The notes under the pieces: model-generated | What the model was told of the DNA's origin: nothing | Seen by the model: only the letters and a program-made list of their open reading frames with translations | The model's database searches: none | Part shown: positions 1 to 12,763 of the stretch, in pieces | How positions within the stretch are numbered: the first letter of the stretch is position 1 | Layout of the letters: each line of letters opens with the position of its first letter | Assembly: GCF_008831285.2 (NCBI RefSeq) | Contig: NC_045140.1 | Span: 13,968,233 to 14,032,232 of the forward strand | DNA: 64,000 nt | Source: Nymphaea colorata | Lineage: Eukaryota; Streptophyta; Magnoliopsida; Nymphaeales; Nymphaeaceae | Direction: 5' to 3' | Program-made: the position numbers and the translations under genes

Positions 1-276
1 TCTTGTTTGAAAAAGACTAAAATCACCATCTAAAGGAGTTTTTTTGGTCAAAAGGAGGGGCAAATCGGTCTTGTTTAAAAAAAGACTAAAATCACCATCT
101 AAAAGAGGTTTTTTGGTCAAAAGGAGGGGCAAATCGTTCTTGTTTAAAAAAAGACTAAAATCACCCTCTAAAAGGAGGTTTTTTGGTCAAAAGGAGGGAC
201 AAATCGGTCTTGTTTAAAAAAGACTAAAATCACCCTCTAAAAGAAGGTTTTTTGGTCAAAAGGAGGGGCAAATCGG
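1..276. repeat. 69-bp tandem repeat array, about 4 units, open at the left edge
   Basis: Four consecutive units of 68, 69, 70 and 69 bp start at 1, 69, 138 and 208. Each begins TCTTGTTTRAAAAA and ends GGGGCAAATCGG or a close variant. The first unit starts at the window edge, so the array probably continues to the left. It lies just upstream of the copia RT region. It may be internal to that element or separate from it, and the window does not decide. Confidence 0.9.
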
Positions 277-283
277 TCTTAAA

Positions 284-400
284 TGATTGATTTGGATCTG
301 AACTTGGGTTTTGGATCTAAAAGTAGTATTTTGGATTTAATTTGGATCTGAGAGTTCTATTTTGGATTTAATTTGGATCTGAGAGTAGTATTTTGGAAAT
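284..400. repeat. Short tandem repeat built on TTTGGATCTGAGAGT
   Basis: Imperfect repeats of roughly 35 bp carry the words ATTTGGATCTGA and GTATTTTGGATTTA three times in a row. They sit between the 69-bp array and the copia coding region. No coding potential is seen. Confidence 0.6.
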
Positions 401-474
401 CTTGTGCCTAAATTTGAATTTCGCATTTGGATAAAACATCATAGTCCTTTAGAAAAATTTGGGGTGATTACAAT

Positions 475-2684
475 GTGCTAGATGATGTGCATAAAGACGA
501 ATGGATTAAAGCTATGAAGGATGAGATGAATTCTTTATACAAGAATCACACTTTTGATTTGGTAGAGTTACCAAAAGGTAAGAAAGTGTTGCAGAACAAG
601 TGGGTGTACAAGCTTAAAAATGAAGGTCAAGGCAAGTTGAGATACAAAGCTCGGTTAGTGGTGAAAGGTTTCAAGCAGGAAAGAGGTATTGATTTTGATG
701 AAATTTTTTCTCATGTTGTTAAAATGTCATCTATCAGGGTAATACTTGGTTTGGTGGCTTGTCTAGACTTGAAGTTGGAGCAGTTAGATGTAAAAACTGC
801 TTTTCTTCATGGAGATCTAGAGGAAGAAATCTACATGACACAACCAAAAGGTTTTGTGGTTGCTAGGAAGAAACACATGGTTTGTAAGTTGAAGAAGAGC
901 TTGTATGGACTTAAACAAGCACCTAGACAGTGGTACAAGAAATTTGATTCATTTATGATAAATCAAAAGTATCGCAGGTTAGCCATAGATCATTGTGTCT
1001 ACATCAGAGAGTTCTCGTCAGGTAGCTTCATTATCTTGTTATATGTAGATGACATGCTTATTGTTGGACAGCATTGTCAATTGATTAGCCAATTGAAGAT
1101 CGATATGGGCAAGTTCTTTGATATGAAAGACTTGGGGCAAGCACAACAATTGTTAGGCATGAGGATTGCTCGTGATAGGAAGGCCAAGAAGTTGTGGTTA
1201 TCACAAGAGAAATACATTGAGAAGGTGCTTAGCAAGTTCAACATGAAAGATGCCAAAACTATAAGTACACCTTTAGCAGCACATTTTAAATTGGGAAATG
1301 AGCAATGTCCTTCTTCAGTAGATGAGAAAGAAAGAATGGAGAATGTTCCATATGCCTCCGCAGTAGGGAGTCTCATGTATGCTATGGTTTGCACACGCCC
1401 AGACTTGGCTTATGCAGTTGGTGTAGTTAGCAGGTTCTTGTCAAATCCAGGCAAGGAGCATTGGGCAGCAGTGAAGTGGATCCTAAGGTATCTGAAAAGT
1501 ACTTGTACTTACTGTTTATGTTTTGGTGAATCTAATCCAGAGATACAAGGATTTGTTGATGCAGACATGGCAGGTGACTTGAACTCTAGGAAGTCTCTTT
1601 CTGGTTATGTTTTTACTTTTGCAGGGGGAGCTGTATCATGGCAGTCCAGATTGCAAAAGTGTGTTGCTCTTTCCACTACAAAAGCAGAATATATTGCAGC
1701 AACTGAAGCTTGTAAAGAGTTGTTGTGGATGAAGAGTTTTCTTCATGATATAGGTCTTAGTCAGAAGACCTATGTGTTGCATTGTGATAGCCAAAGCGCT
1801 ATACACTTGGCGAAGAATTCAGCGTTCCACTCAAGGACCAAGCACATTGATATCAGATATCATTGGATCCGTGATGTGCTTGAGCAGAAATTGATTCAGT
1901 TAGAGAAGATACAAACAGAGAAGAATCCTGCAGATATGATGACGAAGTCTCTACCTAGAGAGAAGCATGACATGTGTAGAGACTTAGTTGGGATGACTGC
2001 CTTTAAGGCAGTGTATTAATTTTGTTCATTTTGCAGGTATGATCCCTCTCTTGAGGCTGGAGGGGGAGTTTGTTGGGTCGGGTCCAGTCTCAAGACCCGA
2101 CCCGACCCATCACTTAAGTGACGGGCGGGAGAAAGGAAGGGCACCCGATGGTGCCCCTCCTCTTTTACGTCTCTCTCTCGTTTCCTCTTGTGTGACTCTC
2201 TTTTGGGGAAAAAGAGAAGAGGAAGGTTCTTGTGGCTGCTCATAGTGGAGAAGGAGAGGAGAAAGGCAAGGAGGAGAAGAACGAGAAATCGCAGCAAGGC
2301 GCGTGGGTCGATTGGCACGCCAAGAAGAAAGAGGAAAGACAAAGAAGAAAGAGAAAATAAAGGGAGTCTTCATTGGGTGATTTCTTTCTTGAATCTTTGG
2401 GGCTCTTTCTTTCATTCGCATAAGAGATTGTTATTGTTCTCTTGAGTTCACTGTTTTTCTTAAAACAGTAGGGATATTGTTGCTCGTGTATTTGGCTCCC
2501 TTTCTTGATATATAGAAAGTCTCTCTTGCCCGTGGTTTTTTACCTCATTATTGGGGGTTTTTCCACGTAAATTGGTGTCTCTTTTTTTCTGCATCTCTAG
2601 CATATATTTTGATATATATTGCTGCAACATTGGTGTTGGAATCTTGATCTTATGCACGCTGCCCTGTAATTCCGTTTTTCAACA
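475..2684 (+). mobile_element. Ty1/copia (Tnt1/Tork-type) fossil, 3' part only: RT, RNase H, PPT and 3' LTR
   Basis: The coding part (about 475-2019) shows the copia reverse transcriptase, with KNKWVYKLK-like start, LDVKTAFLHGDLEEEIYM, SLYGLKQAPRQWY and the YVDDM catalytic motif. RNase H follows, with FVDADMAGD, STTKAEY and HCDSQSAIHLAKN. A purine-rich tract (GGCTGGAGGGGGAG, about 2056-2069) precedes a TGTTGGG LTR start at 2071. No gag or integrase is seen to the left, where tandem repeats lie instead. The visible RT-RNase H part looks whole, but the element as seen is only a partial fossil. The 5' LTR is outside the window, so the age cannot be estimated. Confidence 0.9.
2071..2629 (+). repeat. 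3' LTR of the left copia fossil (right end uncertain)
   Basis: It starts TGTTGGGTCGGGTCC directly after the polypurine tract. Possible CAACA-type ends lie at about 2629 and 2684. The partner LTR is not in the window, so the exact right end cannot be fixed. The CT-rich and GA-rich content explains several spurious open frames on both strands. Confidence 0.55.
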
Positions 2685-4520
2685 GTTTTGTGGTGGTTTG
2701 CCCTATTTTATTGTTGTTGAAGCATTCTTATTGGGGGACACGACTATAACAGCATCAGGTTAGGGGTCCCAAGTTGTTACATTTTTTGCAGTTGTATGAA
2801 GACCAAGATGAGGATGGTTTCACGATGTTGATAATGTCCAAGCATGAATTTGGAAGGGATTAAGAAGTCTCTATGTGCACTCCTTTTAGGAGTCCCTCAT
2901 GAAGATTGAAAATGGCTCGTATGACTGCACGGATGACTGCACGGACCAGACGCTGCATTGCGTACATGGTTATGTATAACCAAGTTAATTGCAATTAACT
3001 GCTGAGTTAATGTCCACGAGTTTAAGTTCTTCGTCCGTTTTTTATTGGTCTAGCAGGAATAAGAGACAGAATTTGAGATAAATAAATTCAGTTCGAATGA
3101 AATTCTGTTGAGAAAAAGGAACGTTTTAAGGTGTTAACAATGAGTTTCGAAATGAAAGAGCTCTGATGGTGAAGTTTAGTTAGATTCTCCAGGGTTGTTT
3201 CAATTGTTTAAATTGCGGAGAACCTGTATCTTTCTTCCCGTCTCTTTCACAATCTTGGGCGCGTTTTCATTTTATTAATGCTGTTTTGTGGTTGGAAACA
3301 TTTGCACTAATTGCCACTACGATATATTCTAAAGCGGCATCCGTGGGACTTGAGTTACGTTTTGCAGTTCGGAGCTTCTTCTCCCCAAATTCGGGGTTTG
3401 GTTAATTGATGAACCATGAATTTTTGTCACAACAGCAAAGGTATGGCATATCAGAGCCACGTAAGATCCATGGATTTCTAATGTATAGTAATCATTAGAA
3501 AAAAAGGAAGAAACCAAATCATCGCTTCCAATATTATTTAGTTAGGGGTGCTCTTGAAGGCTACAACATTATTGCTAGTAGCCTAAGTATATGTAGGTTC
3601 GTATGGGCAATTGCCCACATAGTCCCACATAAAATTGCTCATTTATATTAATACCTCACAACTATTTACTTATCTACATATCGGTTGCCTTTTAGAAGTT
3701 ACAACTGCAAGTGTCAGTGCCCCTCAATCAGAAATTTGTCTAATGCATAAACTTAGAGGAGGGGTAGATATCTCATCTCCTAATTGACATGAATAAAACC
3801 CACAAAAGGATATGAAGGGGGGTCCAAGAGGTCATTCTTGTTTTGATTATTGTCTTCCTAAACATTATGACATCTAATCTCCAACACCAACAGGAAAAAT
3901 ACTCTTTATGACCTATGGATAGACATAGTCTGCCTTTAAAGAGACATCATGTGGATAAAGTTGGACAATGAATGGTGCAGAAAGCATGGTATGATTTTAT
4001 TGTTATGAAAAAGTCTGGCTTAATTTATGATATTTGTTGTTTAAAAAATTTCTTCTTAATTGCAAATTTGTTAAATACTTTTCCATGTTCTTAAATTTCT
4101 AATGAATCTTCCCGTCTCAATCAATGATGGATGGTTTATGAAGATCTGCGATATCATCTTTACCTTCTTTCAAGACCACCGCCTTATGCCAAGCCCCAAT
4201 AAGTCAAATCCTTGACTTTTCATCACATTAATTTTTTTCTTGAGACTTTTCTGAGTTTATCCCTGACTTGTATGAAACTGACAAGTTCCGTCCTGCTTTA
4301 AAAAAAAAAAAAAAGGCCTGATAGAATGACCTACAAGAAATGGAAATAACAAACTCATTTTCCTAAACACAAGATCATGTTAGAGGCATTTTACTAAAAA
4401 AAATATTCTGCTTTGGAAACACTTTTTCATAGGAATACATGACAAAAAGTTGTTTTTTTGGGTGAGTGGAAGGTCAAACAAGAGCTGAAGCCCTTTCCCT
4501 TCACAGGGTCAAGATCAGGG

Positions 4521-4707
4521 TGCTGTGGAGTTAAGGTAGGGCCCCATGGGCTCTAGCTTCACCTCAAAAAAAAAAAAATCACATGTAAATTTTAAAATAT
4601 TTCACTTGTTTTATATAAAAATTTTGAAAAACGATATTTTGACTCTAATCGAAATTTAAAAACTTTAATTCGGCTCGTCTCGTAAAAAATTTCTGGCTCC
4701 ACCTCTT
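4521..4707. repeat. hAT-like MITE, family 1 (GGCGGAGCCAAGG ends), copy a
   Basis: The left end TGCTGTGGAGTTAAGGTAGG and the right end CTGGCTCCACCTCTT are imperfect inverted repeats. The interior (TTTCACTTGTTTTATATAAA, then TTAAAAACTTTAATTCG) is shared with copies at 18.95 and 25.3 kb. Short length, terminal inverted repeats and no coding capacity fit a non-autonomous DNA transposon. Confidence 0.7.
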
Positions 4708-7700
4708 ATCAAAATCTATGGTGGTAACTCACCCCACCTTTTTAATACAAAAGCATAGCCCAACACACATGTGCCCTAAGCCCGTCTGTTTGAGCTAAGC
4801 CCCATACGATATCATTAAAAATTTGTTTTTGTTACAGGAAATATAATAAGATTATGACCTTCAACAATCAAATATCAGATATAATGACATCATATTTTTG
4901 AAACAAGAATATAGTGATTTTGAAACGTCTATTTTATAAATATATGCGTCCTAAGAGCATAACATTGTTCGTTTTAACAAAGTCCTCAGGTTTGAAGTAT
5001 AAATTGGCCCCTTGACCAATGAAGACAGTTTCTTATTAATGCACCTCTTATTGGGTCACGTGCGTCGTCAACTGCCGAATGACGTTGAGAGATGCCTTCT
5101 TGGAATTGTTATCGCAAATTTCGTAGGGACATCACATGGGTTTCTCGCCCTGAGTTGGGCAAAAACAGTGGAAAAAGCAAACCAACCAATGTCATCAAAG
5201 TCGGCCATAATTTGAATTGAATCAGTATTTGAGTCCGTGGCGAATGTGTCATGTTGTCAAGTGATAAATAATTTCTGAATTATTAATTATTTTTAGGCTA
5301 ATATAACTATGTTCGGCACTTTACATTATTATTATTGGTGTTGGTGTTCTGTGCAATTTATAATTTGCTAATAGTTTGAGATTTAAAAAGACTAAAACAT
5401 ACATTGGATTGGAGGTCAAGATGAAAGTAAAAATATATGTATCCAACATTCAACGCACACGATACTATACTATGCTATAGCAAGTTACAAAATTGTAGTC
5501 AATGGTGACCGTACCAGACGGGGCCGCGTCGGTGGAAGTAAATTTTTGGGCATTTCTCAGTTAGTGTCCACATTTTAGCTATAATGCCAAAAACATAATT
5601 ACACTCTCCATATTCTTGTTTGGGCCAACTTACTTTTAATTGAGGTTTGACGTAGTGCGGGAGTAGAGCTAGGAAATTTTCATCATAGTTTCAAAATTTT
5701 CTACATATATATATTTTCATCATAGTTTCAAACTTTTTTCTAATATATATAATAAAAAAAGTGTAAAATTACATATATTTTTTTTGATTTGTGATATGTA
5801 AAATTACATATAATTTAAAGTGTAAAAAAAAGTGATTCTTCCATCTCACCTAATTGGATCTCATTTTCTTTATTTAATCCGATTTATATTTCTGTTTTGA
5901 CTTTGGATTGGATTCTTTAATATGAAACTCGGGCACAACTGATTTCGATATCGAGTCTTGACAAAACATTTAAAAAGATTGGAATGTGACTCCAATAGTT
6001 CAAGGTGTCAATTTGGCGATTTCAGATGAATCCGGTCGGGGCAGAGCCAAGGCAAGGCCGGCTGGGTAGGCCCTTCTTCTCAAATTTTGAAAAAATAAAG
6101 TTTTATAGTTGTAATTTTGGAAAGCTTTAACTCAATTTTGAAAAAATGCATAGTCGGCTTCCTGCCATCCAAGAAAAAAAAACAAAAGTCTACTTTTGCC
6201 CCTACCTGAGTTGGCAAAAAAATGTCATCGAGAAAAAAATCTTGAAAAAATATTTATTCATTTAAAAAAATAAATTTTAAAAACAAAATCTTAAAAACAT
6301 TTAAAAGTAAATAAAAATAACAGCTACTTATTCAACAGCAATAGCTTGTTCGGAGATAAGGCATCCTACCTTTATAGTCCATAGTCACAAATAACATTTT
6401 AAAGTTTTAAACAGCGATTTTAAAAATTAAAAAAAACTAAAAAAAATAAAATGAATGAGAAACTAATAACACAAACATCAAAAGGTAAGTAAATTTGCAA
6501 CAAATAAAAAATAAAAAATAAAAAAAACTATTTAGTATTTAAAAATAAAAAAAGTGAAAAAAAACGTGAATTTTTTTTCAAAAAACATGTTTTTTGAAGT
6601 TTTCAATGACAATTTAATTTATCATGTTTTTTTCACGTTTTTTTTTAAAAAAAACGTATTTTATGAACCAGAAACATTTAACTATAAGATGCTTATAGAT
6701 ACACAACACCAAGTTTTGGCAGAAAACAGTAAACTTTTGCTAGTAAACCATGCCATAAAAATAAATAAGTAAATTCTTTTTAAAACAGTTACCTTTTTAT
6801 ACGTGTACTGTTGATTTCTGCGTTAGGTGGTTACATGGGAACCTCACTTTCATCTTTTCACAATGCCATTGTTTTTTGAAATTCTACTTCATGCCTTGAG
6901 AGACTTACCATCCATAGGGTTCCCTTAGTTTCTAACTTCTAACACACAGTCTCGTGTTTGAATTAGCTATTTTGTAAATCAAATAATTATTTTATAACTT
7001 TTCATTTATAAACACATAAAGGGTAATTTGGGTGTTGGCAATATTCCATTTGCAACAACGTTGTTAGGTGGTAATGATATTAACTACCAAATATTAAAAA
7101 CATCAAACATCCAAAAATTACTTTTAAATTTCTGAAAAAAAAAAGAATGTTGCAAAATTGGTTTTAGATTTCTATTTCATTGGCCTCTAAAATTTTAAAT
7201 TTATTAAATTTATAATTAGATTTATGTGGACCTAGGCTAGGGTAGCCCCACAAGACTCGGGTCGAAGTGGGTGGTGTGAGCTTCATTGTTAATTATATAT
7301 TAAAAAAAAAAAATTCGTTGCGACCGGTCCCACGGCCTTGAGGGTAGGTATGATTTGAATTTTGTAGCCTCATCATCATGATGTCAACTGACGTTTCATC
7401 GGTTTGGCTGGCTACAAAGTTGAAGATTTCGGCTAAATTTTTAAATCACTCCTCTTTAAATAAACATCTAATTAGATGATGATAATTGTCTTATCTATAT
7501 AATCAATTGCGTTTTGGTGTATCTCCATATATTTTAAGAGTCGGTTTTTTTTAACATATCATAATGCAGTCCAAATTCAGTTTAATATTCAGATCTGGAT
7601 TGAATTAAGATTGCGAGTTACCGGATATTGACTTTTATGCATTTTATTCCGATTCACATCCAATCCGTTGATATCCTTATTTTTTTGTAGCCTATAGCCC

Positions 7701-8024
7701 AAAAAATTATGATATTTGGCTACTTTGAAGTAAGGTTTTAAGCTCCCATTGAAGTGCCAAATTCTATCCAAGTCAAAATTCTATCTAAGAACAATGACCC
7801 ATCCACCACCCTAGGACTAAATGGAAAAATAAATTTAAAAACATAAAATGACATATAAAAAAGAAAAAAAAAAAGGTGCCCCCTTCGTATCGAAGTTGAT
7901 CTGAAGAATTTTATCCGCTGATGCATTATAATTGTAATTGCAAACTGATGGTAGCCACATATAAGTCATGGAGCCAAATTTTTTTTATTGAGCTAAATTA
8001 TGGTTTAAATTTTTTTAACAAGGG

Positions 8025-8026
<2 letters not shown>

Positions 8027-8097
<71 letters not shown>
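8027..8097. repeat. (TA)n microsatellite, about 70 bp
   Basis: Uninterrupted TA dinucleotides over about 70 bp. It sits in AT-rich intergenic sequence and has no coding meaning. Confidence 0.97.
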
Positions 8098-8099
<2 letters not shown>

Positions 8100-10544
8100 A
8101 ATCTTCTATATAAATTAAACTAAAATTTCCAAATTTACATATAAATTTTCAACACCCCTATTCCCAAGTCACATCAAGGGCAGAGCCACATATGGCCGAA
8201 GGAAGCAGAAATCTTCACGACTGGCTAGTAGTTAATTTAAATATACACAAAATTGTCCATTCGGTCGTCTTTCAATTAAAAAATTACATACCAATGCCCC
8301 TCCTAACTTCAGTTTGCTGTAATTGATTAGCTCACGGAGGCACGGCCCCTCCTTCACTTACTTAAAACTTTATTTATATGTATACATAAAGGTACCTCTT
8401 TTGCCCTCATCCAAATAAAAAATTTACATATAAGTGCCTCATTGAGTTAAATTTCTGCCTTCACCTATGGTGCAAACAGATGATTTACATATAAAATGGA
8501 GTATGATTAAAGAAAAAATATCGTCGCTGAGGGTTGCAAAAATGGAATTTTACCAAGTTGGCACCACACTCATTTAGTTAGGAACCAATAATAAGGTATA
8601 TGTAACATTTGTATAGTTGTAGTATGTGAAATCGATTATATATCATTTTTAGAAACCAATAAAATATATGTAGAATTTGTATAGTTTTAGGATGTAAAAT
8701 ATACTTAGGACAGGGACAAAAATCACTAACTTGAATAAAAGAGGCTTTTCATAATAATAAAAAAAAAACATTTAAACTCAAACTGGTTTTGAGTTCACAA
8801 GATATCTCCCGTCAAATCAGCACTAAAATCATATCCATATCCATAAGGTTACATAGTAAAAAAAAACACATGGATAATCTATTGTAAAAAGTTTGTTGTC
8901 GTCCTTCGTCCACGTAGCTAGAGAGACAGAGAGATAAAAACTAGGCCCATCATTTTTTTGTTAAAAAAAATATTTTAAATAAAATATAAACATTCTAATA
9001 TATTTATAAAAAGTATTTTGACACAAAACATTCTTTATTTAAGTTGGTTTTATGAAACATATGAATTTTGTACTATCAAAATGTTGATGCTATAAGAGCC
9101 ATTCATTTTTCTTGGTACAAAAACACCATTAAACTAAAAAAATGATTAGTTTTCCATCAACCTATACTTAGATCATATCAATAAGAGTAGATGGCAAGAA
9201 AAACACTTTAATCATCACATTTAAAGGATCTAGTTTTTATACCAATCTCCACACACACACACACGCATATATATAGTCATCACATTTAAAGGATCTAGTT
9301 TTTATGTACCAATCTTCACACACACACATAAATTATAAATTAATTATGCACATTGAATCAGCTTGCTTCATAGCATGACGTATAGAATTGTATTTCAAAA
9401 AAAAAAAAAAAAAAGACAATTGAAAATTTTAAAATGTGAGCATTAGAAAAAGATGTTCCCTACCTTTGGAATATTAAGAAAACCCCGATTAACACAACCA
9501 AATGAAGTGTACGCCTGTCAATGTCAATACCTCTTTCACCTCATTTCTACAGACCCAACTCTTAATGGGATGTCAAGAGTCTCCCATTCATCATAAATTG
9601 ACTCATTTTCGGATCCAAGTTTAGGTATCCGATTGACTTTTATCTGTCGACTCGACAACCCTAACTGGATCAATCTGGAGTCGAGCTTTGGTATTTCGGA
9701 CAGTGAATCAATTCTAACACGAGCCGATCCAGTCCGTACTCAGTCTATCTGCGAGCCGCAATGCATCTTCGTGGATAATGTCCTGTTTTACTTCAATATT
9801 TAATTAAATTAAAAAAATAATTTTCTTCTAAGCTCTAACTTTTAATCATAATTTCAACAACAGTTTAACATATAAGATTTTCTCTTCACACATACTACTT
9901 TTTTGTTTATCATGGAAGTGGAGTGCCATAATAATTTACTCTAATAAACACATAGTGGTATGCTAATTTAGCTTGAACTTACAAAAAAATGGTATAGTTT
10001 GCTAAAATTTGTGACTTAAAATAAAATGTACCTTTAAATATTTTATGGGCATTAATTTTTAGGAAGCCAAAGTTGGCATACTTCTTTCTTGAGGAGGTGG
10101 AGATGGACTTGCAAGGCTTTAGTGTTGTCCCGTCAGAGTTTAATATTAGTTTATTCACCTTTTTTTGTTAGCTTTTATTGAAATTTGATGTTGAAACATT
10201 GATTGAGACTTATTAATAAAAAAAAAGGTAATAATAATATCGTCACTTGACATATAACCTCTTCTAGAATTGGTACAATTGATTTTCTTGTGATGGGAGG
10301 TAATATTAATACTTAATTTAAAGCGGGCAGTTGAGAGTTAATTAAACCGAAGCATGCAGTTAAAAAGAATACATAAAACAGGTACCTGTTTCTAGAAATT
10401 ACTAAAAAATATTAGGTACAAAATAAAGAGCGGAGAAGGAATGTGCTTGAGTGGGACCCATACGAGAAAAGTGGGAAAGGAAGGACCGGCCCGGCTGGCG
10501 CGAGGCGATGTGGCGACGGCGGAGCCGCTCTCGCTCAAGATCCA

Positions 10545-10564
10545 GAGAGAGAGAGAGAGAGAGA
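10545..10564 (+). promoter_or_regulatory. (GA)n tract in the EXO70 5' leader
   Basis: Ten GA units lie about 230 bp upstream of the EXO70 start codon in a GC-rich leader. GA tracts in plant promoters and 5' leaders are known binding sites for BPC/GAGA-binding proteins. Regulation here is inferred from position only. Confidence 0.45.
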
Positions 10565-10792
10565 GGGGAAGACTTCTGCGACAAGCTGGTCAAGAGGAAG
10601 GGGAAGAAGAGGCGGACGGAGGGTAGACAGGAGGCGACTACTCTGCGACGTTTCAGCCAAGGAAGGGAGCTTGGAGAGTCCGAGAGTTGGGGTTTCTTTC
10701 TGCAGATTTCGTGGGGATAGGGTTTGGTGGGGGATACGGCTGGTCGATCCATTTCTGTGGAAGAAAGAAGGGGAAGAAGGGGAGGAGAAGCC

Positions 10793-12763
10793 ATGGCGGC
10801 CGTGGAGGGGGACGAGAGGGTGATAGCCACGGCACAGCAGATCGTGAAGAGCCTTGGGACGACGAAGAACGCGACGAAGGACATTATCATGATACTGTCT
10901 AGCTTCGACAACCGGCTGTCCACTATGACTGACCTCCTCGCCAGCAGCGGCGCCGGCGAGATGGAGGAGCGGCTGGACGCGGCCGAGGCCAAGGTCATGC
11001 AGTGGGATCTGAACTTGGAGACGGGACGTCAGTGCTTCCTCTGGGACGATTTCCCCGACGAGGCGAGGGATTTCTTAAGCGCCGTCGACGAGGTGAGTGG
11101 TTTGACGGAGAGCTTGGGGAAGCTGTCGCTTGCGAGCGAGGAGGAGCGCGACCTCCTCGACCGAGCGCAGTCCGTGCTCCAGGTGGCCATGGACAGACTC
11201 GAGGACGAGTTCCGGCACGTTTTGATCCGTAAAACTGTGCCGCTCGATGCCGATCGGCTCAGCGGAAGCACCTCCATTCGACGGGATGATGAGGGCGGGT
11301 CCGAGTACTCTGGGGGAGGCGGCGACCACGACTGCGGCGGCAGCGAGGAGATAGATGCGGCCGATCGGAGCGAGTACGCCTGTGACGAGGGGCCGCTGTC
11401 TTTAGAGTTGATCAGGCCGGAAGCAATTCCCGGTCTGAGGGATATCGCCCACCGGATGGTCAATTCAGGCTATGCCGGCGAGTGCTGCCAGGTCTACAGC
11501 AGCATCCGACGGGACGTTCTCGAGGAGTGCCTCTCTATCCTCGGCGTCGACAAGCTCAGCATCGACGACGTGCAGAAAATGGAATGGAACCCCCTTGACG
11601 GAAAAATTCGGCGGTGGATCCAGGCCATGAAAATCACTGTTGGCGACATCTTTTCCGGTGAGCACCGCCTGTGCGAGCAGATCTTTGGAGAGCTCGGCGG
11701 GGATGTTCGGGAGGTTTGCTTCGTGGAGACGGCGAAGAGCGCGGTGCTGCAGCTTCTTAACTTCGGCGAGGCTGTCGCGATTGGGCGCAGGTCGCCCGAG
11801 AAGTTATCGCGGATTCTGGACATGTATGACGCTCTCGCAGAGGCCCTTCCAGACCTACAGTTCCTATTTTCCGGCGAGGCCGGGGAAGCGTTGGTCGAAG
11901 AGGCCATGAGCTTGCTGGTGAGCCTAGGGGATGCGGCCAAAGGGACGTTTGCGGAATTCGAGAACGCGATCCGGAGGGAGGCATCGAGGACGCCTATCCA
12001 GGGAGGGGCGATACACCCGCTGGTACGGTACGTCATGAATTATCTAAAATTGCTGGTCGACTACAGCGACACTCTGAATGTGTTGATGGAGGATGACACC
12101 ATCAACGTTCCAGAGGAGGACGAGGAGATCAGGTACTTGGGGAGTAATTCACCAATGGCGAGGAGGCTGTTCTCGTTGACCTCTTTGTTGGAGGCTAACG
12201 TGGTCGAGAAATCGAAACTTTACAAGGACAAGGCGATGCAGTTTGTCTTCTTGATGAACAATCTACTGTACATTGTGCAGAGAGTGAAGGATTCGGAGCT
12301 CAGTGGGCTCCTTGGTGACCGCTGGGTGAAGAAACGCAGGGGACAGGTCCGGCAGTACGCCACTGGCTACCTCCGCGCATCGTGGAATAAGGTGTTGTTG
12401 TGTTTGAAAGATGAAGGAATCGGAAGTGGTTTAGGGGGCTCGTCTTCGGGTGGTGCTGTCTCTAAAGTTGCTCTGAAGGAGCGATTCAAGAATTTCAATT
12501 TGGGGTTTGAAGAGATTTACAGGAATCAGACAGCTTGGAATGTGCCTGATCCGCAGCTCAGCGAGGAGCTCCGGATTTCGATCTCAGAGAAGGTTATTCC
12601 AGCATACCGATCTTTTATGGGGCGGTTTAGGAGTCACTTGGAGAGCTCGAGGCACGCAGATAAATATATAAAATATACACCAGAAGATTTGGAGAACTAT
12701 CTGCTGGATTTGTTCGAAGGGGTGCCTGCAACTTTGAGCCATCCACGAAGGAAGAGTTCGTGA
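10793..12763 (+). CDS. EXO70: Exocyst subunit EXO70 family protein, probably F clade, single exon
   Basis: This encodes a 656-aa EXO70, the exocyst subunit that binds plasma-membrane phosphoinositides and helps tether secretory vesicles at the cell cortex. The N terminus (MAAVEGDERVIATAQQIVKSL) and the following SSFDNRLSTM are typical of plant EXO70s and closest, from memory, to EXO70F. The conserved Exo70 domain runs from about residue 284 (GDIFSGEHRLCEQIF) to the C terminus. It includes IHPLVRYVMNYLKLLVDYS, KERFKNFNLGFEEIYRNQ and the terminal YTPEDLENYLLDLFEG. The length matches the family (about 620-690 aa). The start at 10793 has a good context (GCCATGGCG). An in-frame upstream ATG at 10724 would add 23 Arg/Gly-rich residues unlike the family. 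The gene is intronless, as most non-A-clade plant EXO70s are. Codon use is strongly GC-rich in the first 1.2 kb and weaker later. Confidence 0.96.
   Translation: MAAVEGDERVIATAQQIVKSLGTTKNATKDIIMILSSFDNRLSTMTDLLASSGAGEMEERLDAAEAKVMQWDLNLETGRQCFLWDDFPDEARDFLSAVDEVSGLTESLGKLSLASEEERDLLDRAQSVLQVAMDRLEDEFRHVLIRKTVPLDADRLSGSTSIRRDDEGGSEYSGGGGDHDCGGSEEIDAADRSEYACDEGPLSLELIRPEAIPGLRDIAHRMVNSGYAGECCQVYSSIRRDVLEECLSILGVDKLSIDDVQKMEWNPLDGKIRRWIQAMKITVGDIFSGEHRLCEQIFGELGGDVREVCFVETAKSAVLQLLNFGEAVAIGRRSPEKLSRILDMYDALAEALPDLQFLFSGEAGEALVEEAMSLLVSLGDAAKGTFAEFENAIRREASRTPIQGGAIHPLVRYVMNYLKLLVDYSDTLNVLMEDDTINVPEEDEEIRYLGSNSPMARRLFSLTSLLEANVVEKSKLYKDKAMQFVFLMNNLLYIVQRVKDSELSGLLGDRWVKKRRGQVRQYATGYLRASWNKVLLCLKDEGIGSGLGGSSSGGAVSKVALKERFKNFNLGFEEIYRNQTAWNVPDPQLSEELRISISEKVIPAYRSFMGRFRSHLESSRHADKYIKYTPEDLENYLLDLFEGVPATLSHPRRKSS

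Larger units (their letters stand above)
2760..10400. other. AT-rich intergenic region without a recognised gene
   Basis: No open frame here resembles a known protein, and the short ones are AT-rich chance frames. The region holds poly-A/T runs, a long TA microsatellite near 8.03-8.10 kb, a GGCGGAGCC-type MITE near 4.5-4.7 kb with diverged relatives near 6.03 and 8.17 kb, and a short A/T hairpin near 6.55-6.66 kb built on GTGAAAAAAAACGTG and its inverse. Confidence 0.7.

Noticed and set aside
10724-10792. Upstream in-frame ATG adding 23 residues to EXO70
   Set aside because: The extension is Arg/Gly-rich and unlike EXO70 N termini; the ATG at 10793 has a better context and starts the conserved region.
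10402-11463. Minus-strand and alternate-frame open frames over the EXO70 gene
   Set aside because: Shadows of the GC-rich EXO70 coding sequence and leader; no independent motifs.
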